From UBA1543 sp964596375 (GTDB taxonomy: Bacteria > Pseudomonadota > Zetaproteobacteria > Mariprofundales > Mariprofundaceae), in assembly GCA_964596375.1 (NCBI GenBank), contig CAZQTO010000032.1, positions 1 through 19,622 on the forward strand: a DNA stretch of 19,622 nt. Reading direction: 5' to 3'. The notes below the pieces were generated by a model, which made no database searches, had not been told where the DNA came from, and was given only the letters and a program-made list of their open reading frames with translations. Of this stretch, positions 9,801 to 15,515 are shown one piece after another (the stretch's first letter is position 1; each line of letters starts with the position of its first letter). The translations under genes and the position numbers were made by a program.

Positions 9801-10970
9801 CAGACGGGCGACCTGCTGCGCCTCATTGAGCCGTTTTTCGCTTTGCGTGAGTCGGGTCATCATCAGCTGCCGTTCCGTGACATCCACCAGCGTGAGCAAC
9901 AGGAATTTCACCTGCCCATGCGCATTGCTAACGGGAACCAGTGTCAGATCCCAGAAGGTTTCCCTCGGCCCATCACTTCCAGGAAACACATAGGGATAGG
10001 CATGCGCTTTGTAGGGCTTGCCTGTTTCAACGACCTTTCTGAATTCTTCGATCAGTGGAGACGGGTAGAACTCGAAGTGATTATGACCCGGGAAATCGCT
10101 TGTATCCCTTCCTTCTTGGGCATCTGCATAGGCCTCGTTGACCCGGATGAAATTAAAGTCCCTGTCCAGCAGGGCAATGCAATCATGCGTGTGCCGGTAA
10201 AACAGCTCCAGCAGCCCGGACTGTGCCTGCTCGTTCCTGCGCGCGCTTTCCGCCTCATTCCTTGCCTTCTCGGCCTGCTCCACGCTGGCCTGCAGTTCGT
10301 CCTCCCAGCGCCTGCGTTCATCGATATTGCGGGCAAAAATCATCACGGCCGGAGCGCCATCGTAGGCCACCCGCACGGCATGGACCTCAGCTAAAAACGA
10401 CTGCCCGTCCGGGCGCAACAGCCGCTCCTCAAGTTGGGGGGTCAACGATAACCCCTCGGATAGCTGACGTATCCGATCCTTGGCTATTTCAAGGCTATCG
10501 GGATGGATAAAAGCCAGAACCGGCTGGCCAATGATCTCTTCCGGTCCTGCAGCCCCCAGAAGCTTGACCGCCGCATCGTTGACATACACCCAGTGGCCAT
10601 CCTGGTGTATCCCGATTGCCTCGGGTGATGCATCCACCAGGGCCTTGAATTGTTCCTCGCCGTGCCGCGCCTCGGCCCGGATACGCGCATGGTTCAGGCG
10701 CTGTGCGACAAGGCCGAAACACAGGAAAATACAGGCTATGGTCAGCCTCATCCATAGCTCATGATGAACGGGAGGAAACAGGCTATGGTTTAAATCACGC
10801 AAATCGAAAACGTAGAAATGAAGCAGCGATTCCCCGACCCAGTAAAGGACGGCAAACAGCCCCCCGAGCAGGGCAAAAAAATTACGCCGCATCCATCCGG
10901 ACAGACCTCCCGACGGAAAGGGCCCATTCATAACTGATGATTTGCCTCTTGTGTTCGTTCGCCCATTCAT
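6852..10970 (-). CDS. Membrane-anchored PAS5-GAF-GGDEF-EAL protein, probable c-di-GMP phosphodiesterase
   Basis: 1372 residues. Two N-terminal membrane segments (about 31-53 and 73-90) enclose a short loop. They are followed by five PAS/PAC-type units (about 105-220, 250-368, 380-495, 500-622, 628-750), a GAF domain (about 765-925), GGDEF (about 938-1102) and EAL (about 1115-1370). The EAL domain looks competent: EALVRW at 1150, ELTES at 1242, IDDFGTGYSS at 1271, KVDQSF at 1293 and AEGVES at 1328. The GGDEF motif reads AGDEF (1022-1026), and the nucleotide-binding helix has GRAMAD instead of GHxxGD, so cyclase activity is doubtful. Start choice is uncertain: the Met at codon 14 (10931) is an alternative and neither has a strong ribosome site. 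It is divergent from hemerythrin copy 2. Confidence 0.93.
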   Translation of the reverse strand: MNGRTNTRGKSSVMNGPFPSGGLSGWMRRNFFALLGGLFAVLYWVGESLLHFYVFDLRDLNHSLFPPVHHELWMRLTIACIFLCFGLVAQRLNHARIRAEARHGEEQFKALVDASPEAIGIHQDGHWVYVNDAAVKLLGAAGPEEIIGQPVLAFIHPDSLEIAKDRIRQLSEGLSLTPQLEERLLRPDGQSFLAEVHAVRVAYDGAPAVMIFARNIDERRRWEDELQASVEQAEKARNEAESARRNEQAQSGLLELFYRHTHDCIALLDRDFNFIRVNEAYADAQEGRDTSDFPGHNHFEFYPSPLIEEFRKVVETGKPYKAHAYPYVFPGSDGPRETFWDLTLVPVSNAHGQVKFLLLTLVDVTERQLMMTRLTQSEKRLNEAQQVARLGSWELDLVANDLWWSDENYRIFGMQPGEGNTYETFLERVHPDDRKYVDRVYTASVENKTPYDIEHRLLMPDGSVKWVNERCMTYYDGNGKPLRSVGTTMDITGRRQAEEAIRLSQERFGTVFQQAPLGMALIDSLSGKILELNLRFAEIAGRSVEEMKEADWMTITHPDDVQEDIDNMALLNAGKISGFTMDKRYIRPDGSTVWVSMKIAPLRGEKIISPRHLCMIDDITERRRAQEEIIASKDLLRSIIEHAPVRVFWKDTESRYLGCNSAFAEDAGLTQPEELIGKSDSDMGWREQADLYRADDYRVMATGEAKLGFEEPQTTPDGRQIWLRTSKVPLRRSDGRVFGLLGIYDDITEQKLAEKDLRRANRALRTISACNSVLVRATEETNLLNDMCRMIVETGGYVMAWVGVPEDDADKSVRPVARSGYEEGYLEGVNITWADTDRGQGPTGTAIRTGKTVVNQDCQKNPKMALWREAAIKRGYHSSIALPLIAHENLLGVLAVYASEPDAFSIDEVAMLEELASDLAYGIRTHRSLAAQVMAEEKLDFMAHHDALTGMPNRTLLHDRFEQAKVEAKRRRLGLAILFLDIDNFQQVNDSLGRAMADQLLVQVVDRLQTCMPETDTISRDAGDEFTILLNDISDQAIVETIAQKIIDSFAEPFRINANTLIVSASIGITIFPNDGKKFDILIRQAETSLQYAKNAGRNTYRFFTDEMNVSALENIQLQGQMRQALESQEFRVYYQPQLDTFSGRVIGAEALVRWLHPEQGLISPIRFIPLAERSGLIIPLGTWILNEACRQMQAWREASELSPNVVAVNLSAIQFQRGDIVETVAHALEQSGLPANCLELELTESILLHDIDIVVDTMHQLKEIGVKLSIDDFGTGYSSFSYLQQLAVDKLKVDQSFVCDMVENPGDAAIVKAIIQLGHTLQLNVIAEGVESDAQLQLLKEFECNEVQGYLFSMPIPADDFAQLYGKGGDR

Positions 10971-11233
10971 ACGTCGCTAATTCCCCTCACCCCAACAATT
11001 AGAAGACGCCTTCCATGGGCGACAGCAGACCTCAAGACCTCAACCTCGACGTTGTTTCGTGCAACTAAAGTTACAGTTTTGAGGAAGCTTGTGCAAACAG
11101 GAACTCTTGAATACTGCCGAACGAGACAAGCCCGGCTGCGGCTGCTTTTCCCATGCCCGGTGAATATGTTGACCCGGTGCGCAACAGGTCTAAGCTCTAC
11201 ACTTCGCCAGCAACGCGAATGGGGGGATACGAT

Positions 11234-11650
11234 ATGAAAAACAGGCCTTGGGGAACCGAATGGGCAGATGCGCTCAGTATGTCGAATCCGGAGATTGATG
11301 CCGAGCACAAGCATTTCATCGATCTGGTAAACATGCTCAATCGCGAAATCGCCAGCCAGCAGCGCGACAAGGACAACATCCTGCGCATCATGGGGCTGAT
11401 TCTGGACGATGCACGCGCCCACTTCGCGCATGAGGAAAGGCTATTCAAAGAAAAGGCCTATCCGAAGGCTGAAGAACATGCCCAAATCCATAAGAAACTC
11501 ATCGCTGCGCTCAACCAGAGCCTGGAAGATATCCGCAACACGGATCATGTCCGTCGCTGGGTTGAAGTTGGTCTGGCAACCGAGACAGCTCTGGTTACGC
11601 ATCTGGTCGACGAGGACACCAAGTACATCGATTACCTGCGAACAAACTAA
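11234..11650 (+). CDS. Bacteriohemerythrin (copy 2)
   Basis: 138 residues from the ATG at 11234, which has a run of six G as ribosome site. The open frame extends 27 codons upstream, but that part has no counterpart in copy 1. His25, His63, Glu67, His82, His86, His123 and Asp128 are all present, so the di-iron O2 site is intact. It has 24 differences from copy 1 by my count (about 83% identity), concentrated after residue 57. Silent codon changes are frequent even in the invariant N-terminal part, so both copies appear to be under selection and the duplication is not very recent. It is divergent from the GGDEF-EAL gene and convergent with the double-TRASH gene 29 nt away. Residues 2-4 and 83-96 hold most of the charge changes. 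Confidence 0.95.
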   Translation: MKNRPWGTEWADALSMSNPEIDAEHKHFIDLVNMLNREIASQQRDKDNILRIMGLILDDARAHFAHEERLFKEKAYPKAEEHAQIHKKLIAALNQSLEDIRNTDHVRRWVEVGLATETALVTHLVDEDTKYIDYLRTN

Positions 11651-11679
11651 GCCACTGAAACAGTTCCGCCAGCCGGCAG

Positions 11680-12198
11680 CTATTCCTTTACTGCCTGCAT
11701 GGCTTCCTCGGCAAGCGGTTCCCTCTCCGCATCAGTCATCTTATCCCATTTCCCCAGGCAGACCTCGCAGCAGAATCCGAGCCGCATACCCTTGTACATA
11801 CGGGTCATCTTCTCCGGCGCGGTCTTTTCCATCTCCGTGCCCATGACCGGACACCGCGGATTGGCAATCTCGACAAGGTTCTCACCCATGGCCGCCTTGG
11901 CGATCGGTTCCCTCTCCGCATCAGTCATCTTATCCCACTTCCCAAGGCACACATTGCAGCAGAAGCCGAAGCGCTGAGCCTTGTACATACGGGTCATCTT
12001 TTCCGGCACCATTTTTTCCATGGCTGTGCCCATCACGGGGCATTTCGGATTGACTATCTCGACGAGGTTCTCACTGATGGCTGCCTTGCCCGTCTCTTCG
12101 CTCGTATTCGCGGCAGCCAATGGCGCGAATCCAAAGAGCATCATCCCTGAGGCGAGCAGTAAGACCCCCGGTAAACTCCAATTTCCGATCCTGTTCAT
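11680..12198 (-). CDS. Secreted double Cys-rich (TRASH/YHS-like) putative metal-binding protein
   Basis: 172 residues. An N-terminal signal peptide (hydrophobic about 9-28, probable cut after LAAA) precedes two nearly identical units of 63 residues. Unit 1 has NPKCPVMG (Cys53) and GFCCNVC (Cys80, 81, 84). Unit 2 has NPRCPVMG (Cys116) and GFCCEVC (Cys143, 144, 147). Both continue with LGKWDKMTDAEREP. The Cys-x26-CC-x2-C spacing and Met-rich surroundings resemble TRASH/YHS-type metal-binding modules, so binding of copper or another soft metal in the periplasm is a reasonable guess but not shown. The start has a very strong AGGAGG site 5 nt upstream. It is divergent from msrAB. The ANTSE stretch after the signal peptide also occurs in MsrAB. 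Confidence 0.8.
   Translation of the reverse strand: MNRIGNWSLPGVLLLASGMMLFGFAPLAAANTSEETGKAAISENLVEIVNPKCPVMGTAMEKMVPEKMTRMYKAQRFGFCCNVCLGKWDKMTDAEREPIAKAAMGENLVEIANPRCPVMGTEMEKTAPEKMTRMYKGMRLGFCCEVCLGKWDKMTDAEREPLAEEAMQAVKE
11716..12078. repeat. Internal tandem duplication, 189-bp period
   Basis: The segments 11716-11889 and 11905-12078 are highly similar on the DNA level. Both begin with cggttccctctccgc and share a long run through catcagtcatcttatccca. They encode the two Cys-rich units of the gene at 11680-12198. The high nucleotide similarity indicates a fairly recent intragenic duplication or ongoing conversion between units. Confidence 0.85.
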
Positions 12199-12219
12199 GA
12201 CATCCTCCTTGTTGTGGAC

Positions 12220-12259
12220 ATGACATGCCTTGTCGTACTTTCATTATAGATGACATGCC
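12220..12259. promoter_or_regulatory. Direct repeat ATGACATGCC x2 in a divergent intergenic region
   Basis: ATGACATGCC occurs at 12220-12229 and 12250-12259. A partial third copy (ATGACATCC) overlaps the start codon of the double-TRASH gene at 12197. The copies bracket the -10 box of that gene, so they could be an operator. Chance is not excluded. Confidence 0.3.
12243..12248 (-). promoter_or_regulatory. -10 box of the double-TRASH gene
   Basis: A perfect TATAAT on the minus strand lies 44 nt upstream of the start codon at 12198. A 17-nt spacer separates it from a poor -35 candidate (CTGAAT, three of six consensus bases), so activation by a regulator would be plausible. Confidence 0.45.
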
Positions 12260-12441
12260 GGGTGTATTCAGCATCCACTTCGGAAAACCGGCCCTGCGGA
12301 GGCCATTCGATGTTATACAATCGTGATATATTTGCGATAAGGGTGTTATTTTCACCGCCTATCATTCGACTACTAAATCACACGAGGCTGGAAAGGAATG
12401 TCTGTTATCCTTTCACATGCACTCATAAAGGTAGGATATAT

Positions 12442-13533
12442 ATGCGAATACTTAAAAATACCCAAGGACGATTGCTGGCCGCTGTAGCCATGCTGGCGTT
12501 GTTCATACCCCTGTCGGTACTGGCCGCCAACACCTCGGAAAAGGGAGGTAACCAAGCCATGACCGCATCAACCACCATCGAAAAGGCCATCTTTGCCGGC
12601 GGCTGTTTCTGGTGCATGGAGAAGCCGTTTGAACAGCTGGACGGCGTTATCTCCGTCACCTCCGGTTATACCAACGGGCGCTCCACGAATCCGACCTACA
12701 GGACCTACATTGCAGGCGGGCATCTGGAGGCCGTTGAAATCGCCTACAATCCGAAGCTAATCAGCTACGCGCAACTGCTCGACGTGTTCTGGAGACAGAT
12801 CAATCCGACCGATGCAGGCGGTCAGTTTGTTGACCGTGGCTATGCCTATACAACAGGCATCTTCTATCTGAGTGAAGAGCAGCACGCATTGGCCGAGTCA
12901 TCCAAAAAGGCGATGTCTGAGAGCAAGCGCTTTGACAAGCCCATCGTCACAGCGATCCAGCCTGCACAGCATTTTTATGCAGCCGAGGAGTATCATCAGG
13001 ATTACTACAAAAAGAATCCGCTGCGCTACTGGTATTACCGCAACGGTTCGGGCCGGGATCAGTATCTGGACAAGGTCTGGGGCAAGGATCGCGACCAGCA
13101 TGCCGGCAAAAGCCTGAAAGACCGGCTCACCCCCCTGCAATACAAGGTCACCCAGGAAGACGGTACGGAACCGGCCTTTAGTAATGAATACTGGGACAAC
13201 AAGAAAGCAGGCATCTATGTGGACATCGTGTCGGGCGAACCACTGTTCAGCTCGCTGGAGAAATACAAATCCGGCACCGGCTGGCCGAGCTTTTACCGCC
13301 CACTTGTTGCCGACAACATCGTTGAGAAGGTGGATAGCTCCCTGTTCTCCGTACGCACGGAGGTGCGCAGCAAGCAGGGTAACTCACATCTGGGTCACGT
13401 GTTCAACGATGGCCCGCAACCGACAGGCCTGCGCTACTGCATCAATTCCGCAGCCCTGCGCTTTGTCCCCGTCGCCGATCTGGAGAAAGAGGGCTACGGC
13501 AAGTTCGCTCCGATGTTCGAGCCAAAGCATTAG
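12442..13533 (+). CDS. msrAB: Secreted bifunctional methionine sulfoxide reductase MsrA-MsrB
   Basis: 363 residues from the ATG at 12442, with ribosome site AGGTAGGA; the open frame continues 64 codons upstream without family similarity. A signal peptide (about 1-29, LSVLAA) exports it. The MsrA domain spans about 45-210, with GGCFWC (catalytic Cys55, possible resolving Cys58) and GGHLEAVEI. The MsrB domain spans about 225-355, with SGTGWPSFYRP, HLGHVFNDGP and RYCINSAALRF (catalytic Cys333). Together they reduce the S and R epimers of Met sulfoxide in periplasmic proteins. The mature protein has only these three cysteines. The zinc CxxC pairs seen in many MsrB are absent, and RTEVRSK has Ser where some homologues have the resolving Cys. 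The thioredoxin-like gene 8 nt downstream is the likely reductant, comparable to the thioredoxin-MsrA-MsrB fusion PilB of Neisseria. Confidence 0.95.
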   Translation: MRILKNTQGRLLAAVAMLALFIPLSVLAANTSEKGGNQAMTASTTIEKAIFAGGCFWCMEKPFEQLDGVISVTSGYTNGRSTNPTYRTYIAGGHLEAVEIAYNPKLISYAQLLDVFWRQINPTDAGGQFVDRGYAYTTGIFYLSEEQHALAESSKKAMSESKRFDKPIVTAIQPAQHFYAAEEYHQDYYKKNPLRYWYYRNGSGRDQYLDKVWGKDRDQHAGKSLKDRLTPLQYKVTQEDGTEPAFSNEYWDNKKAGIYVDIVSGEPLFSSLEKYKSGTGWPSFYRPLVADNIVEKVDSSLFSVRTEVRSKQGNSHLGHVFNDGPQPTGLRYCINSAALRFVPVADLEKEGYGKFAPMFEPKH

Positions 13534-13541
13534 GCACTCCC

Positions 13542-14090
13542 ATGTCGAAAGCCACCAAACATCGATGGTCCGCCACATACCTGATCACCTGCCTGATGTT
13601 ACTCACCCCTGCCCTGCCGGGGGCAGGCGGTGAGCAGGCCCAGGCGCCGGAAATCAGCTCAGAGCAATGGCTGAACAGCGAACCGCTGAGCATGCAGGCG
13701 CTGCGCGGCAAGGTGGTGCTGGTCGAATTCTGGACCTTCGGCTGCTGGAACTGCAAAAACGTCGAACCGCATATCAGGCAGTGGCATCAAAAGTATCAGG
13801 GCAAGGGTCTGGTCGTCATCGGCGTGCACACGCCCGAGTTCGCCTACGAGCGCAAGCTGGACAATCTGCGCAACTATGTGGATGTGCATGAGATTCACTA
13901 CCCCATCGCCGTCGATAACGATGCCAGGATATGGCACGCGTTTCAGAACTGGGCCTGGCCGACCATCTATCTGGTGGGGAAAGAAGGACAGATACGCTAC
14001 AAGAGGATCGGCGAAGGCGGCTATCAGGAAACAGAGAAAGCCATACGCAAGTTACTGAACGAGCAAGGCCCCGCCCCTCAAAGCATGTAA
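13542..14090 (+). CDS. Secreted TlpA/redoxin-type thioredoxin-like protein
   Basis: 182 residues. A signal peptide (hydrophobic about 11-28, cut near PGAGG) is followed by a thioredoxin fold. VVLVEFWTFGCWNCKNVEP carries the CxxC pair Cys68/Cys71, a GLVVIGVHTPEF strand follows, and the cis-proline is in WAWPTIYLV. It has no other cysteine after the signal peptide. The family transfers reducing power to periplasmic enzymes or cytochrome maturation factors. Here, 8 nt after msrAB and with only a poor ribosome site of its own, it is probably translated by coupling and reduces MsrAB. No DsbD-like membrane electron donor is visible in the window. Confidence 0.9.
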   Translation: MSKATKHRWSATYLITCLMLLTPALPGAGGEQAQAPEISSEQWLNSEPLSMQALRGKVVLVEFWTFGCWNCKNVEPHIRQWHQKYQGKGLVVIGVHTPEFAYERKLDNLRNYVDVHEIHYPIAVDNDARIWHAFQNWAWPTIYLVGKEGQIRYKRIGEGGYQETEKAIRKLLNEQGPAPQSM

Positions 14091-14121
14091 CCGGGGTTTG
14101 CAAACAGGACAGGACAAAAAA

Positions 14122-14147
14122 AACGCCGGGCGACAATGCCCGGCGTT
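14122..14147. terminator. Bidirectional intrinsic terminator between convergent genes
   Basis: A perfect 10-bp stem (AACGCCGGGC pairing with GCCCGGCGTT) has a 6-nt loop. On the minus strand it is followed by a long T-run (the A-run at 14116-14123 read in reverse), making a textbook terminator for the Met-rich gene. On the plus strand the tail TTGTTGTT serves msrAB-trx less strongly. Confidence 0.92.
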
Positions 14148-14172
14148 GTTGTTAAAGCCTGTAAGGAAAGGC

Positions 14173-14205
14173 TTACATGTGCTTTTTCTCCATCATCTTC
14201 TTTTC
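14173..14205 (-). other. In-frame continuation of the Met-rich repeat beyond its stop codon
   Basis: Read in the same frame after the TAA at 14206-14208, these 33 nt encode EKKMMEKKHM and then TAA. The pattern matches the internal unit GMKKEKKMM of the upstream gene, with the stop in place of a Lys codon (AAA to TAA is one change). It is either a former 3' end lost by a nonsense mutation or a readthrough tail. Confidence 0.6.
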
Positions 14206-14490
14206 TTACTTCATTCCCTCTTTTTTCATCATGCCGTCGTCCTTCATTCCCTTCTCTTTCATCATGCCATCTTTCTTCTTCATCTTCTCTTTCTTCATCA
14301 TACCGTCGTCTTTCATCATCTTCTTTTCTTTCTTCATTCCCTCTTTCTTCATCATGCCATCGTCTTTCATCATCTCTTTTTTCATCATGCCGTCGTCTTT
14401 CATATCTGCTGCTGTCGCAGTGCCTGCGCTCAGAAGCACCGGCATCATCCCGGCCAGTACGAGTGAAAATACCATTTTGCCTGTTTTCAT
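14206..14490 (-). CDS. Secreted Met/Lys-rich repeat protein (MXKDX-repeat type)
   Basis: 94 residues. A signal peptide (1 to about 28, ending ATAA) precedes a mature part of about 66 residues. It is built almost only from Met (19), Lys (23), Asp, Glu and Gly in repeats such as MKDDGMMKKE. This resembles the pentapeptide MXKDX-repeat small exported proteins, whose function is poorly known. The region is low-complexity and probably unfolded. Periplasmic Met-rich peptides recycled by a Met sulfoxide reductase are known as oxidant scavengers (MrpX with the YedY-type reductase in Azospira); copper or silver binding is an alternative. The ribosome site is GGATGGAG. It ends in a strong terminator. 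The frame continues for 10 more codons of the same pattern after the stop. Confidence 0.8.
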   Translation of the reverse strand: MKTGKMVFSLVLAGMMPVLLSAGTATAADMKDDGMMKKEMMKDDGMMKKEGMKKEKKMMKDDGMMKKEKMKKKDGMMKEKGMKDDGMMKKEGMK

Positions 14491-14813
14491 ATCATCTCCA
14501 TCCTTCTCATTGGGTCTGTGTTGGCATCACGCCACGCAAGTGAAGATAAAGGGTAAAAACAACAGATTGCTCACGAAAACATAACATTTTTATAACATCG
14601 CCCATGTCCCATCCGGCCGTTATAAAAATGTTAGAAATCGGTGATCCGCATGTGAACTGGGCATGCGTTCATAGCGCTGCCCCTGAAACACCATATACGG
14701 AGAAGATCACATGCAACGATACCCCACCCCCCTGCTGCCGCTTTCCCCTTGTGGCACATCATGCGGCCCGCAGGACAATGACTGATTTCTCAGGCATGCT
14801 TTGCGACACGACC
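14491..14813. other. 323-nt divergent intergenic region with a regulatory palindrome
   Basis: It separates the Met-rich gene (minus) from the response regulator (plus). The AT-rich part, 14560-14635, holds the inverted repeat described separately. From 14640 to 14813 I see no further repeat, RNA gene or convincing promoter. An open frame in phase with the regulator runs from 14604 through this stretch but has no family-like sequence. Confidence 0.6.
14581..14633. promoter_or_regulatory. Perfect 15-bp inverted repeat made of 7-4-7 direct-repeat boxes; candidate response-regulator operator
   Basis: TAACATTTTTATAAC at 14582-14596 is repeated in exact inverted orientation at 14619-14633 with a 22-nt spacer. 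On the plus strand the left arm reads ATAACAT-TTTT-ATAACAT (14581-14598), two 7-mers with an 11-bp period, the geometry of PhoB/OmpR-family boxes. The right arm, read on the minus strand, is a slightly degenerate version (cTAACAT-TTTT-ATAACgg). It lies 91 nt upstream of the Met-rich gene start and 181 nt upstream of the regulator start, so one protein could control both directions. Confidence 0.65.
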
Positions 14814-15515
14814 ATGGAAAAACAGATACTGATTGTTGAAGACAATGCCGATCTTGCCAGCCTGATTCAGCTGCATCTGGGCGATATCAACTGCGCCGCC
14901 GACATCGCGGCAGACGGCGGTCAGGCCCTGGAAAAGTACAAGGCCAAACCATACGACCTGATCATTCTGGACATCATGCTGCCGGTCATGGACGGCATCA
15001 GCCTGTGCCGCAAGTTCCGCGAAGACAGCCGCTACATTCCCATCATCATGCTGACCTCCAAATCATCCGAGATCGACCGCGTGGTCGGCCTCGAGGTGGG
15101 CGCCGATGACTATATCACCAAGCCTTTCAGCATCCCCGAGCTGCTGGCACGCGTCAAAGCCCGCTTTCGCTCGCTCGATGCCATGAGCCAGTCGGCGCAG
15201 GCGCAGGCCCCTGTGCTGGTCGCGGGTGAGATGAGCATCGATCCGCAAAAGCGGCAGGTGACCATCGGCAAGAAAGAGATCACCCTGACCGCCAAGGAGT
15301 TCGATCTGCTGCTGCATTTCGCCCGCCATCCGGGCCGGGTGCAGACCCGCACCCAGTTGCTCGATCAGGTCTGGGGCTACCAGTTCGAGGGTTACGAGCA
15401 CACGGTGAATACGCACATCAATCGCCTGCGCCTGAAAATCGAGAAAGACCCCGCCAAGCCCGGCTATATCCTGACCGTGTGGGGTGTGGGCTACAAATTC
15501 AGCGAGCAGCCATGA
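14814..15515 (+). CDS. OmpR/PhoB-family response regulator
   Basis: 233 residues. The receiver domain (about 3-117) has acidic pocket Asp10, phospho-acceptor Asp53 in ILDIMLPVMDG, Thr81 and Lys103 in ITKPF. The winged-helix DNA-binding domain (about 135-232) has LTAKEFDLLLHFARHPG, TVNTHINRLRLKIE and VWGVGYKF. It is phosphorylated by the adjacent kinase, whose start overlaps its stop by 4 nt (ATGA). The ATG at 14814 is chosen because MEKQILIVEDN is the family N-terminus. It has no clear ribosome site, and ATGs at 14796 and 14778 are in frame, so a slightly longer product is possible. Likely targets are its own operon and the divergent Met-rich gene through the 7-4-7 boxes upstream. Confidence 0.95.
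   Translation: MEKQILIVEDNADLASLIQLHLGDINCAADIAADGGQALEKYKAKPYDLIILDIMLPVMDGISLCRKFREDSRYIPIIMLTSKSSEIDRVVGLEVGADDYITKPFSIPELLARVKARFRSLDAMSQSAQAQAPVLVAGEMSIDPQKRQVTIGKKEITLTAKEFDLLLHFARHPGRVQTRTQLLDQVWGYQFEGYEHTVNTHINRLRLKIEKDPAKPGYILTVWGVGYKFSEQP

Noticed and set aside
9606..10394. Plus-strand open frame of 262 codons
   Set aside because: Wholly antisense to the PAS domains of the large GGDEF-EAL protein and lacking a ribosome site or recognisable motifs.
10967..11431. Minus-strand open frame of 154 codons across the hemerythrin copy 2 start
   Set aside because: It covers the upstream region and is antisense to a hemerythrin with an intact active site. A similar antisense frame exists at copy 1, which follows simply from the shared sequence.
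12250..12441. Longer N-terminus for MsrAB
   Set aside because: The 64 extra codons are not hydrophobic or family-like, while the ATG at 12442 has a good ribosome site and gives a clean signal peptide.
14206..14490. CRISPR-like or satellite repeat array
   Set aside because: The repetition is in-frame codon repetition of a low-complexity exported protein, without constant repeats and unique spacers.
14177..14584. Plus-strand Phe/Ser-rich frames of 122-135 codons opposite the Met-rich gene
   Set aside because: They are the complement of the Met/Lys repeats. The minus-strand frame has a signal peptide, ribosome site and terminator; these have none.
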